Shown piece after piece: positions 16,889-25,316 of a stretch of DNA of 34,551 nt. Below the pieces are notes generated by a model that was not told the origin of the DNA, did no database searches, and saw only the letters and a program-made list of their open reading frames with translations. The stretch comes from Verrucomicrobiota bacterium (GTDB lineage Bacteria; Verrucomicrobiota; Verrucomicrobiia; Chthoniobacterales; UBA10450), in contig QHQA01000045.1 of assembly GCA_003219695.1 (NCBI GenBank), positions 1 through 34,551 of the forward strand, in the 5' to 3' direction. The translations under genes were made by a program, and so were the position numbers. Within the stretch, counting starts at the first letter, position 1; each line of letters starts with the position of its first letter.

Positions 16889-18640
16889 GTAACGTTTGTC
16901 CGCCAGTTCGAGACAACGTGCCAGTATTTCCGAAGCGGTATTAAGCTGAAGCGCTGCTTCGACCAGCTCGCGGCATTCGGGAATGGCCAGACTTTGCACG
17001 GCCCGCTTGACTCTCGGAACTAAAATCGCGGCGGTGCTAAGCTCGTCCATCCCGAGGCCCAGCAGGAGTGGGACGAAGGCGACGTCTCCTGCCATTTCTC
17101 CGCACACGCCCACCCAGATATTACCGGCATGAGCCGCGTCGGCGACCATCTTCAGCAGACGCAGGACTGCTGGATGGGTCGGCTGGTACAGGTGCGCGAT
17201 CTTCTCGTTCACGCGATCGACGGCCAGCGCATATTGAATCAGATCGTTTGTTCCGACACTGAAAAAATCGACTTCGGATGCGAGCGCGCCGGCAGAGATG
17301 GCTGCGCCCGGGATTTCGATCATCGCGCCAACCTCGACCTTTTCGGCCATCTGGTTTTTGGAGTTGCGCAACTCTTTTTTGCACTCTTCCAGCACGGCGA
17401 TGGCGCGCCGCAATTCATCCAACCCGGAGATCATGGGAAACATGATTTTTACGTTGCCGACGGCGCTGACGCGGAGAATAGCGCGCAACTGCGTCTTAAA
17501 GATGTCCAGGTTCTCGAGACAGAAACGGATCGCGCGCCAACCAAGAAACGGGTTTAGCTCATCGCCGATATCTACTGTGCCTGGAGCCAGTTTATCGCCG
17601 CCGAGATCGAATGTTCGAATAATCAACGGGTGGGGCCAGACGCGCTCGGCGACTTTTCGATAAGTTTCACATTGCTCGTCCTCCGTTGGCAGAGTGGTTC
17701 GATTCAAATAGAGAAACTCGGTGCGATAAAGCCCGATGCCCTCGGCTCCGTTGGCCGCCACCGCCTCGACGTCTTCCGGGAGTTCGATGTTTGCCGATAA
17801 AACAATGTGACGACCATCACGCGTCGTTGATGTAGTCTCCCGAAGTTCTTTCAGTTGCGCCGCAACTTTGGCTCTTCGTGATTCGATCTCCCCGTACCGC
17901 GCAAGTGTTTCCGGCATCGGATCGACGATCAGACAGCCATCGCTTCCATCAAGAAGGACGTGCTGACCGGTCTCCAGTTTTACCGTGATATCGTGCAAGC
18001 CAACTACAGCGGGAATACTGAGAGAACGCGCTAAGATCGCCGCATGTGAAGTGCGGCTGCCCAGGTCCGTCGCGATCCCGAGCACGTTTGCCCGGTTCAT
18101 GCTGGCCGTATCCGAGGGAGTCAGATTGTGCGTAACCAGAATGTGTGGCTCGGTCAGGGCAAGAAATGTCTTGGGAGCCTTCCCCTGGAGATTGCGAACG
18201 ACGCGTTTTGTTACGTCCTGGATATCCAGCGCGCGCTCCCGCAGATAAGGATCGTCGATTTTGTTCAGCGTCTCAGCATAACGCGTGGCAACTTCCTGGA
18301 AAACCCACTCGACGTTGCAAAGGTCCGTCTCCAACTTGCGGAGCACTTCGTCGATGAGCGTGCGGTCTTCGACGACGAGCAGATGCGCATCGAAAATGGC
18401 GGCATCTTTTGTCCCGATCGATTCCGCAATGCGCTGCTGCATTTCCAGAATCTGCATGCGCGTTTGGATAAGGGCGGTTTCGAAGCGACTGATTTCATCC
18501 GCCACCTGGGAAGGCGCAATGCGGTAACGCACCACCTCGTCCAGCTCATCGCGGACGACGTGAATCTTTCCGTGGGCGATTCCGGGCGAGACGCCAGCTC
18601 CTTCAAACCGAACTTCCTGCGGCGCGTTGTCGTCGCTCAT
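16871..18640 (-). CDS. ptsI: PTS enzyme I (phosphoenolpyruvate-protein phosphotransferase)
   Basis: 589 residues, full length. Takes phosphate from phosphoenolpyruvate and passes it to HPr. Starts with FEGAGVSPGIAHGKIHVVRD. The active histidine is His199 in DLGSRTSHAAILAR, the phosphohistidine domain ends at VVGL, and the PEP-binding barrel has GIGLYRTEFLYLNR, RTFDLGGDKL, FLGWRAIRFCLE, MFPMISGLDELR, DFFSVGTNDLIQYALAVDR and the catalytic cysteine in VGVCGEMAGD. Lies 99 bp after ptsH on the same strand, with a nested palindrome in the gap. The stop codon sits in the loop of a hairpin (TTGCTCGGC/GCCGAGCAA). No EII permease gene is in the window. Confidence 0.97.
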   Translation of the reverse strand: MSDDNAPQEVRFEGAGVSPGIAHGKIHVVRDELDEVVRYRIAPSQVADEISRFETALIQTRMQILEMQQRIAESIGTKDAAIFDAHLLVVEDRTLIDEVLRKLETDLCNVEWVFQEVATRYAETLNKIDDPYLRERALDIQDVTKRVVRNLQGKAPKTFLALTEPHILVTHNLTPSDTASMNRANVLGIATDLGSRTSHAAILARSLSIPAVVGLHDITVKLETGQHVLLDGSDGCLIVDPMPETLARYGEIESRRAKVAAQLKELRETTSTTRDGRHIVLSANIELPEDVEAVAANGAEGIGLYRTEFLYLNRTTLPTEDEQCETYRKVAERVWPHPLIIRTFDLGGDKLAPGTVDIGDELNPFLGWRAIRFCLENLDIFKTQLRAILRVSAVGNVKIMFPMISGLDELRRAIAVLEECKKELRNSKNQMAEKVEVGAMIEIPGAAISAGALASEVDFFSVGTNDLIQYALAVDRVNEKIAHLYQPTHPAVLRLLKMVADAAHAGNIWVGVCGEMAGDVAFVPLLLGLGMDELSTAAILVPRVKRAVQSLAIPECRELVEAALQLNTASEILARCLELADKRYGDLLG

Positions 18641-18684
18641 CCACCTGCGAGAGTAAAGCAGATGTCAAACATTGCGAATTTGCG

Positions 18685-18738
18685 TTGGTAGGGTCGTCGC
18701 GCTGCGACGACCGGACGCCGCAGCGCGGCGTCCCTACC
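18685..18738. repeat. Nested cruciform repeat, copy 2
   Basis: Same design as 12640-12695. The first hairpin is GGTCGTCGC/GCGACGACC instead of GGTCGGCGC/GCGCCGACC: both arms changed together, keeping the pair. The second hairpin is identical. This copy lies inside the ptsH-ptsI gap of an operon, so it cannot be a strong terminator there. Confidence 0.8.
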
Positions 18739-18739
18739 C

Positions 18740-19051
18740 TCAATCTTCGTTAAATCCCGCGTTGATCAGCGCCTCGAGCTCCTCCATAGCTTTGTCGGCG
18801 TCTGGTCCCTCGCAACGGATACGCAGCTTTGATCCCTGTCCAGCAGCCAGCATCATCAGGCCCATGATGCTTTTGCCATTTACCTCTTCTCCTTCCTTTG
18901 ACACCCAAACTTCCGAGCGGTAACGGCTCGCAATCCGCACGAACATGGCCGCCGGGCGGGCGTGAAGCCCCAGGCGATTCACAATTGCAATTTCTTTCTC
19001 AATCTTCTGGGCCGCCGCCGTCCCGCTCGCTCTTCGATACAACAAGCCCAT
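18740..19051 (-). CDS. ptsH: HPr phosphocarrier protein
   Basis: 103 residues against about 88 normally: residues 1-15 (MGLLYRRASGTAAAQ) are an extra N-terminal piece. The active histidine is His30 in NRLGLHARPA, and the regulatory serine is Ser61 in NGKSIMGLMMLAA, the target of HPr kinase. The start codon overlaps the hprK stop (TAATG), which signals translational coupling. It carries phosphate from enzyme I. With hprK next to it and no permease in view, I infer a mainly regulatory phosphorelay. Confidence 0.95.
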   Translation of the reverse strand: MGLLYRRASGTAAAQKIEKEIAIVNRLGLHARPAAMFVRIASRYRSEVWVSKEGEEVNGKSIMGLMMLAAGQGSKLRIRCEGPDADKAMEELEALINAGFNED

Positions 19052-20097
19052 TACGTCGCTCCCTTTCCTGCCACGCCGGAGGTCGCCGCCCCGAAAGCTT
19101 TCGGGGAAGGCGGGCGCTCCATCAAACGGAGCAGCCTCGTGTTGAAATCGACCGCACTGTTTTGTCCCAAGCCTTTTAATTTTTCGTCCATCGCTGCGAC
19201 CTCGATCAGACGCGCCATATCGCGACCGGGCCGCACCGGAATGGTGACGTGCGGCACTTTAAGGCCGAGAATTTCATAAAATTCCCGATCGAGCCCGATC
19301 CGATCCACCTCTTCCACCTCTTGCCAGTCCTTGAGCGTAACGACAAGGTCGAGACGCTTTTCCACGCGAATACTGCCGACGCCGAAAACCTTTGACACAT
19401 CGATAATGCCAATGCCGCGCACTTCCATATGATTGCGCGTCAAATCCGGCGCCTTGGCCATGAGCTCGCGTCCCTCGATCATTGTGATTCGCGTCACATC
19501 GTCAGCGACGAGACTGTAGCCACGCTCGATCAGCCCAAGGACACATTCACTTTTGCCGATGCCGCTGGCGCCGCGAATCAAGACGCCCACGCCCAAAATA
19601 TCCACCATGCTGCCGAATTCAGTCACAGTGGGGGAAAAATCCATTTCCAAGGCAATGGTCGCCGCGTTAATGAACTTCATTGTGATCATCGGCGTGCGAA
19701 ACACTGCGATCTCCGCCTCATTCGTCACCGCCAGCAAATCCGGGAAAAGATGAAAGCCGCGCGACATCACCAGACACGGGATCTTACGCTCGCATAGTTT
19801 CTGGAACCGCTGCACCCGCGTTTTCAGAGGCAAACTTTTCAAATACGAGTGCTCGGCTGCACCCAGCACCTGGATACGTTTCTCGGCGAAGTAAGTGTAG
19901 AAGCCCGAGAGCGCGAGTCCCGGCCGGTTGATGGTGGGCTCGCGAATTTTTCGATGAAATCCCACGCGCGGTCCTTCCAGCTTCATCTGCAACTTCTCAG
20001 CGTGCGAATTGTAAAAGCTCTCCACGGTCACAACGGGGACACTCTTCTGTTGATCGCTCGGAGAAGTAATTGTTTGGGTCCCGCGTTGTTCGGCCAT
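19051..20097 (-). CDS. hprK: HPr kinase/phosphorylase
   Basis: 348 residues. Phosphorylates or dephosphorylates the HPr regulatory serine. The N-terminal domain covers residues about 20-150 (CLVMSRGFHLFPDLL). The P-loop is GASGIGKS at 176-183, followed by GYSLVADDVTRI with the conserved Asp pair and the signature HMEVRGIGIIDVSKVFG. The C-terminus is longer than usual and ends in a Pro/Ala/Gly-rich tail. Odd point: where the Gram-positive and proteobacterial enzymes have an invariant His-Gly (VHGVLVD) just before the P-loop strand, this protein has EFGSMVD, so that histidine is Phe. First gene of the hprK-ptsH-ptsI unit. Confidence 0.94.
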   Translation of the reverse strand: MAEQRGTQTITSPSDQQKSVPVVTVESFYNSHAEKLQMKLEGPRVGFHRKIREPTINRPGLALSGFYTYFAEKRIQVLGAAEHSYLKSLPLKTRVQRFQKLCERKIPCLVMSRGFHLFPDLLAVTNEAEIAVFRTPMITMKFINAATIALEMDFSPTVTEFGSMVDILGVGVLIRGASGIGKSECVLGLIERGYSLVADDVTRITMIEGRELMAKAPDLTRNHMEVRGIGIIDVSKVFGVGSIRVEKRLDLVVTLKDWQEVEEVDRIGLDREFYEILGLKVPHVTIPVRPGRDMARLIEVAAMDEKLKGLGQNSAVDFNTRLLRLMERPPSPKAFGAATSGVAGKGAT

Positions 20098-20214
20098 CAG
20101 TCCTAACTTTTAGCGTGAATAGCGCGCAATTTCCAATCTGCATCCGATGTTGCCCCACTGGCCGGGCATGAATCGCACGCCGCATTCCGCCCGCGCCTCG
20201 GTTATGCCTATTGC

Positions 20215-20340
20215 TCCAAATGACGAAGTTCTAATGACGAAGGACGAAGGAATGTCGAAGCCTGAATGTCGAAACGCGTTCAACGTAGTGCGCTGTTTCG
20301 GATCTCGTCATTCGTCATCTGGATTTCGTCATTCCTTTTC
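20215..20340. repeat. REP-like inverted repeat built of aatgacgaa units
   Basis: Left half: several copies of aatgacgaa/gacgaaggaatg. Right half: their complements (ctcgtcattcgtcatctgg, then atttcgtcattcc). The element separates hprK from the end of dynamin-like GTPase 1, and its right arm codes for the last residues of that GTPase. Confidence 0.6.
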
Positions 20341-22362
20341 CCATTCCCGCAAAATCCGAAGATCGTTTTGAATAGCTGACGCGTCGGTTGTCCCTGCTGC
20401 TGCCTGCGCAGCATCAAAGTGCGCGCGATGCATATCAGCGAATACATTAAACGCGTTGCGCAGCGCGTTGATGCTTTGCTCCATCCAGCGCCGGAGGCGA
20501 TTTGCGTAAAGGCTCAGAAACTCCAGCAATGCGCGATCGTATTCCGTCTCCAGTTTTCGCCGGATGTGCGAGGCGAGCGCGCCCTTGCCGAGCAACGAAA
20601 GCAGGCGCGGCTTTTCGACCACAACTTTTTGCGAAATCTCGTTTACGTCCATCATCGGCATGCCGGCCGGTTTTGGTAATTCCTCGGCTGCATCCTCACT
20701 CAAAGCCGAGGCCACAACGTCCATCGCTTTTGCCAGAGCATCGCGCGTCTGCTCGATTGAACGGAGCGTTGCGGCAACAGGCTCGGCAATCATCTGCGTC
20801 AGCGTCTCGGAAAAAATTGAGGACGCATCCACATCGTCTGACTCGATCAACGCCGCTGAGATTCGCTCCGCAGCGACATCAATGATCGGGCGTTGCATCT
20901 TCGTAATTTTTTTGGTTAGAAAAAAGGACTCGCCTTGCGCGCGCTCCAAAATTCGGTCGCCATTGCGCAAGGCTTCGACCGCTTTGCCGGGACGGGCGAG
21001 CTCCTGCGAGCCCGGCGTCGCTCCGCCCTCCAGTCTGCGCTCCAACGCGCCAATGACCGCCTCGCGCAAAGCGCCGATCTTACGCTTTTGTGAAGTGATA
21101 GCGAGTTCGCGATGTTGCGCCAAGAACGGGCGCAATTCGGATTCAAACCAGCGATCGCATAACGCCGCATCGGCGCCGAAGACGCTGACGGCATGCACGG
21201 GCGGTTCGACGTCAAGCTGGGTGCGCAGGTTTGTTTTCACGTACGTAATCATTTGCTCTCGATCGGCGGCACTAAACAGATCGGCTTTGCTGATGAGCAC
21301 CATCGTGCTCGCGCCGGCTTGATAAAGCGCCTGCACCACGACCAGATCATCCTGGGTAAGGCCTGCGCTCGCGTCGATTAGGACGATGCCCAGATCGCAT
21401 CGCGGCAGATACGCGATTGTTTCCTCCGCGCCGGCAACCGCCAGCGAGCCAAGCCCTGGCGTATCGACGAAAGTAACGCCTTCCGCAAGGCGGGCGGACG
21501 GCAGCTTCACGAAGATGCGGGTAACATGCTTTTTGTTTCCTGGATTCTTCTGCTCACTCGCAAATTCAGGCAACTCGGACAGTGGAATAATTTGCGGCTG
21601 CGCTTCGGCAAATTCGATTCCCGCTTCGGCAACCGGTCCATGGCTGATGCGCGTCGGTATCGCTGTGACCGGCGTGACGCCCACGGGCAACACGTCGGTT
21701 TGCAAAATGTAATTCAGTAGCGACGACTTGCCGGAGCTGACTCTGCCAAAGACGCCGACTTCAAACGCTGCCGATTCCATTCGATCCAGCAGCATGCCTA
21801 CTGTCCCGCGAAATTCGACGAGGCCATGCGCGGTGACGATCTTCTCGGTCTCACTGAGCAACCGAATCTCATCGCCGGTTTTGCCTAACTGCTGAAGCCG
21901 CTTTTGCAGATCGCCTCCTGCGCCTTTGCCCAGGAAACTTCGCAGCTTGGCTACCAAACCATCCAGCTCGGCGCGGATGCCGTCTAAGTTATTGGCAGCC
22001 TCCGCGGAAAGCGGTCCGTAGGCGAGCATACGTTCCGGCGTAAGCTCGTTCAGTGAGATCGAACAGTACATCAAATTAATCGCGGCGGCCCATATGGCGC
22101 CCGAGTGTGGCTCGGATGCTGGAATGTCCAGTTCCTCCATGATGCGACGCATCGCCTCGCGGATTCGCAAGATGTAATCGTGCGTCACCTTGCGCTGAAT
22201 CGGCGTCGTATCGTCGGAATGTCTGCGGAATGGCGATGGCGAACCGGCATCCGACATGATGTGCTCCGCTTCAGAAAGCAACTTGTCGATGTACTGAAAC
22301 GTGGTGCGCACATGCCGATGATGGTGCTCGCTGAAGCCGTGCGTGTTTTTTTCCTCGTTCAT
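20329..22362 (-). CDS. Dynamin-like GTPase 1
   Basis: 677 residues. A helical N-terminal region (His-rich near residue 12-17) precedes a dynamin-type G domain: G1 GRVSSGKSS (206-214), switch I threonine in PVTAIPT (231-237), G3 DTPGLGS (300-306), G4 SKAD (358-361). Long helical segments follow (AAERISAALIESDDVDASSI, ETLTQMIAEPVAATLRSIEQ, then RRKLETEYDRALLEFLSLYA), as in bacterial dynamin-like proteins that assemble on and remodel membranes. No transmembrane segment is obvious; a short hydrophobic piece (RLLSLLGKGALASHI) could act as a membrane paddle. Its ATG overlaps the NTPase gene stop by 4 nt. It is the last gene of fluoride-riboswitch unit A. Confidence 0.88.
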   Translation of the reverse strand: MNEEKNTHGFSEHHHRHVRTTFQYIDKLLSEAEHIMSDAGSPSPFRRHSDDTTPIQRKVTHDYILRIREAMRRIMEELDIPASEPHSGAIWAAAINLMYCSISLNELTPERMLAYGPLSAEAANNLDGIRAELDGLVAKLRSFLGKGAGGDLQKRLQQLGKTGDEIRLLSETEKIVTAHGLVEFRGTVGMLLDRMESAAFEVGVFGRVSSGKSSLLNYILQTDVLPVGVTPVTAIPTRISHGPVAEAGIEFAEAQPQIIPLSELPEFASEQKNPGNKKHVTRIFVKLPSARLAEGVTFVDTPGLGSLAVAGAEETIAYLPRCDLGIVLIDASAGLTQDDLVVVQALYQAGASTMVLISKADLFSAADREQMITYVKTNLRTQLDVEPPVHAVSVFGADAALCDRWFESELRPFLAQHRELAITSQKRKIGALREAVIGALERRLEGGATPGSQELARPGKAVEALRNGDRILERAQGESFFLTKKITKMQRPIIDVAAERISAALIESDDVDASSIFSETLTQMIAEPVAATLRSIEQTRDALAKAMDVVASALSEDAAEELPKPAGMPMMDVNEISQKVVVEKPRLLSLLGKGALASHIRRKLETEYDRALLEFLSLYANRLRRWMEQSINALRNAFNVFADMHRAHFDAAQAAAGTTDASAIQNDLRILREWEKE

Positions 22363-23099
22363 TTTCTCGTTGTGGTATCGGCTTCCAGCCGATCTCTTGG
22401 GTTCATCGGCCGAGATGCCGATGCCACAATCTCGTGAATCCGCCGGTCCAGATCGAGCAGATCGAGGCCGAATGAACTGTCGATCTTGTACTCGCGTGCT
22501 GAAAGTTCGATGAGCAGTTCTTCCAATATTCGCGGATTGCCACCGCTCATCCTGTGCAATTCATTCGCGTACTTGCGCGCATCCATCTGGATGTTCTCCT
22601 GCGCGACGGCCTTTTCGATAAGCATCCGCGTCTCAGTTTCAACAAGAGGCAAAAGTTCAATGCGCGCGAACCGGTAGAGGTTCTGCCAGATATGCCCGAT
22701 CTCATCAGGCCGGTCGCAGCGACAAGCGATCCAGATTGGGACCTGCTCGGCAAGAAGCGCGATGAATCGACCGACGCGCGGCGGAGTATGCGCTACCTGA
22801 TCTAAGGCCATTGGCTCGCCGCGCCGGATTAAATAAGCAAGCAAACGGTTCTTGCGCTCAACGACATTCAGCTTGAGATGAGCCCAGCCAAGCTGGCGTT
22901 CCAAGCTGTCGCAAATGCGGCGCAGACTCGATGTTTCTTCGCAAACCAGCAACGGACATTCTTGTCGGACTTGCCTCAAAAGCGCTGTCTTTCCGATGCC
23001 AGCTGGCCCCACAATGAGCACGTGCTTGCGCAAAGCGTAAAGACGCCGCAGCTCATCGATCTCTCGCTCCCGCCCAAAGAACGCGAAACTCTTGTTCAT
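22359..23099 (-). CDS. P-loop NTPase (AAA/ORC-like), accessory to the dynamin
   Basis: About 246 residues from ATG 23099, which overlaps the previous stop as ATGA; a TTG at 23108 is a weaker alternative. Starts FFGREREIDELRRLYALRKH, then Walker A GPAGIGKT (31-38). The middle (VPIWIACRCDRPDEIGHIWQ) occupies the expected Walker B/sensor region but has no classical hhhhDE. The second half (LPLVETETRMLIEKAVAQEN, HRMSGGNPRILEELLIELSA) matches the lid/sensor-2 part of ATPase_2/AAA_22-type NTPases. Such proteins often regulate partners by nucleotide-driven switching. Its gene overlaps both neighbours by 4 nt, so a joint function with the dynamin and the Cys/His protein is likely; the exact role is unknown. 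Confidence 0.8.
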   Translation of the reverse strand: MNKSFAFFGREREIDELRRLYALRKHVLIVGPAGIGKTALLRQVRQECPLLVCEETSSLRRICDSLERQLGWAHLKLNVVERKNRLLAYLIRRGEPMALDQVAHTPPRVGRFIALLAEQVPIWIACRCDRPDEIGHIWQNLYRFARIELLPLVETETRMLIEKAVAQENIQMDARKYANELHRMSGGNPRILEELLIELSAREYKIDSSFGLDLLDLDRRIHEIVASASRPMNPRDRLEADTTTRK

Positions 23100-23776
23100 G
23101 GAGCGCAATAATCCTCTGCACCAACAAGATGAACTAATGCGCGGAGCGAAGCGTCTTCTTCATCCGCGCTGATCAGGTCGCGCCGGAGCGCCTCGCGCTT
23201 TGCTGCATAGTTACGCATCTGCTGCGTGACCTGTTCAAATCGACGCGACGCAGTCGTTAGGAGGAATTTGCGAACAGGGTTTGACACAACCGCAAACATC
23301 CGCGCGAGGTGCGGGAGACAAAGTCCTCCCGAACGCTTGTAGAGCTGCGCTCCTTTTTCCTCAGAAATAAAAGTGGCCAGGCGCTCCACGTAAGCCGCCT
23401 CTGCATCCTTGAGCATCGCGCAGATCCGGCAATTCTCCCGAAGCCGCGGAATTTTGTGAACATTAGAACTGGCGGTTTCATCGCATTCTGTGTTCGCCAA
23501 CGCGTGTGCGATTTTTTCTGTCAACGCCGAAAGCCCGATCGACTCACCCCAAGGCGAAGACATGCTGTGAAGTTGCCAAGCGTGACGCGGACAAAACCCC
23601 AGCTCTGTTGCAAAACTCTCCTGTGCTGCTTCGTCCGACGCGAGCGCGTACTGCCAGTGGGCGAAGAAATCCCGGGCCGTTTTGATGACATAATTACAAA
23701 CTGGGCACCCGCGCGTGCGCAAGTTTGCAGGGAAATCGTTGTCCTTTTCGATTACTGCCGTTTGGGATGTGCTCAT
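23096..23776 (-). CDS. DUF6062-like protein with two Cys2-Cys-His metal-site repeats
   Basis: 226 residues, soluble. Two similar halves each carry CxxC and then CxxH: Cys24-Cys27 with Cys62-His65 (CPVC ... FCPRHAW), and Cys116-Cys119 with Cys153-His156 (CRIC ... LCLPHLA). The spacing between the pairs is almost the same (34 and 33 residues), so the protein looks like an internal duplication, each half able to hold one zinc or iron. This fits my memory of DUF6062, a family without a known role. The start lies 6 bp after the MFS stop, and the stop overlaps the NTPase start. Confidence 0.8.
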   Translation of the reverse strand: MSTSQTAVIEKDNDFPANLRTRGCPVCNYVIKTARDFFAHWQYALASDEAAQESFATELGFCPRHAWQLHSMSSPWGESIGLSALTEKIAHALANTECDETASSNVHKIPRLRENCRICAMLKDAEAAYVERLATFISEEKGAQLYKRSGGLCLPHLARMFAVVSNPVRKFLLTTASRRFEQVTQQMRNYAAKREALRRDLISADEEDASLRALVHLVGAEDYCAP

Positions 23777-23782
23777 GAGTTG

Positions 23783-25051
23783 TCAATTCGTCGCGTTTGG
23801 ATTTTCAAATCGCCGATACTTGCGGCGCACGATGAAAAAGATCGGAATGGCAGCCAGCTCGAGCGCGACGCAGAAGATGACTACCGCGACCACGGACCGC
23901 TCGTAGAGGAATCCCATTGGCGCACTGCCGAGGACCCAGGCCACGCCGTAACCGGCGGTAAACAACCCGTAGGCTGAAGCGCGCCGTTGCCGCGGCACCA
24001 TCGGCGCCACCGCTGCCGGGACGATCGATTCGTGCACGCCCATCCCAAGTCCCCAAAGCGCTGCGCCCAGCAACGCCGGCCATGTGCCGCCGAGAAAAAC
24101 CAGCGGCGCAAACACTGCCGAGACGAGCGTGAGCGGAATCAGAATCCCGATGCCCACTCGGTCGAATAATCGCCCAAAAACCAGGGAACCGGCGCCGCTT
24201 ACTCCCATTGCGATCGCATACGCGACCGGCACCAGATCTCTCGGCACCGACGACGTCTTTTGGAAATGAAATGCAATCAACGGGAAATCCGCGTAGCCCG
24301 CCGCTACCAGCGCCGCACCTGCGAGGTAAATCCAGAAAACACGCGGCAACCCTTTCCCGTGGATGTTCGGCGTTTCGGTTTCCATTTCTTCCGGGCGCGG
24401 GTACAGCCAACGCGCAATGAGAAGAAGCGTGAGGCAGACGACCGCCGGAATGAGCAGCGCGGCAAAAGCGAAAGGATAATCACCGCGCCACGCCAGGATC
24501 GCCGCGACAGCCAGCGGCCCAAAGAACGCGCCAAATTGGTCGAGCGCTTCGTTTACGCCAAACGCCCAGCCAAGCCCGAGCTCCTTGCCCGCGTGCGAGA
24601 GCATCACGTCGCGCGGCGGATTGCGCGTGGCGCGCCCGACGCGTTCGAGAATGATCAGCGCAGCGGCTGTTTGCCAGTTACCCGCCAGTGCGAGCGCTGG
24701 CACCGAGAGTAATTGGACGAAGTAGCCGAGAATCGTGATTGGCCAGAATTTTCCGGTGCGATCCGCCAAACCGCCGGAGACCAGGCGCAAACTGTAGCCT
24801 AACAACTCGCCCACCCCGCTAACAACCGCCACCACAACGGCGCTCGCCGACAACATCCCCAGATACGGCCCCACAATGCTGCGCGAGCCTTCGTAGGTGA
24901 AATCGGCAAAGAAACTCAGCACGCCGATCATCAGCACAAATTTCAGCGCGGCAGATTTTTTTCGCGTCGTCGGCATCGCGGTACCAATCGTCATCCGGTG
25001 GAAGTTAAACCTTTCTGGGCACAGGTCAGATATGCTTGTTATCGCTTTCAT
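23783..25051 (-). CDS. MFS transporter in a fluoride-riboswitch unit
   Basis: 422 residues from 25051; ATGs at 24994 and 24976 are also possible, the last giving MPTTRKKSAALKFVLMIGVL, a more normal MFS start. About twelve hydrophobic segments. The first cytoplasmic loop GLADRTGKFWPI fits the MFS signature, and the second half repeats it (GRLFDRVGIGILIPL). ILERVGRATRNPPRDVML is also typical. Substrate is unknown; the riboswitch about 255 bp upstream suggests fluoride or a fluoride-linked ion. The next gene follows after 6 bp. It is unrelated to CrcB/Fluc or CLC-F, the usual fluoride exporters. Confidence 0.85.
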   Translation of the reverse strand: MKAITSISDLCPERFNFHRMTIGTAMPTTRKKSAALKFVLMIGVLSFFADFTYEGSRSIVGPYLGMLSASAVVVAVVSGVGELLGYSLRLVSGGLADRTGKFWPITILGYFVQLLSVPALALAGNWQTAAALIILERVGRATRNPPRDVMLSHAGKELGLGWAFGVNEALDQFGAFFGPLAVAAILAWRGDYPFAFAALLIPAVVCLTLLLIARWLYPRPEEMETETPNIHGKGLPRVFWIYLAGAALVAAGYADFPLIAFHFQKTSSVPRDLVPVAYAIAMGVSGAGSLVFGRLFDRVGIGILIPLTLVSAVFAPLVFLGGTWPALLGAALWGLGMGVHESIVPAAVAPMVPRQRRASAYGLFTAGYGVAWVLGSAPMGFLYERSVVAVVIFCVALELAAIPIFFIVRRKYRRFENPNATN

Positions 25052-25190
25052 CTTTCGTCAGGTAGCCGGACGCTTGCCGGCTGAGATTGACCTGATGCTT
25101 TTTTGTATAGGCCTCGAAGATTTCGTCTGCGCTGAGTTCCAACACCTGCGCGGCACTGCGAAATCGTTGGGGAGCCGGCCTCCTGGGCAT
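25026..25190 (-). pseudogene. Short remnant ORF, possibly the C-terminus of a dimeric dUTPase
   Basis: The last about 40 residues (LELSADEIFEAYTKKHQVNL, SRQASGYLTKDESDNKHI) look like real protein and resemble, from memory, the C-terminal helix and tail of all-alpha dUTPases (AYxKKxxxNxxRQxxGY). The N-terminal nucleotide-binding part is absent; upstream the frame runs into the riboswitch. It may be a decayed gene between aptamer and MFS gene, or a small leader ORF. It overlaps the MFS start at 25051. Low certainty. Confidence 0.35.
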
Positions 25191-25275
25191 GTTGGCGCGG
25201 CGCGGGCCGGCGAGATTCTCTGCAGCCGCTGGCGCAGCAGATAACGCCGCGTCAATGTGATTTTCTGATGAAACT

Positions 25276-25316
25276 GACTTCACTACCAAAACACGGAATT
25301 GCGGTTGGTAGGAGTC
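25276..25316 (-). promoter_or_regulatory. Expression-platform hairpin of riboswitch A
   Basis: Minus strand: GACTCCTACCAA can pair with TTGGTAG plus AGTC about 17 bases later. The 5' arm is the 3' strand of the fluoride aptamer, so aptamer folding and this hairpin exclude each other. No clean T-tract follows, so the mode of control is unclear. Confidence 0.5.
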
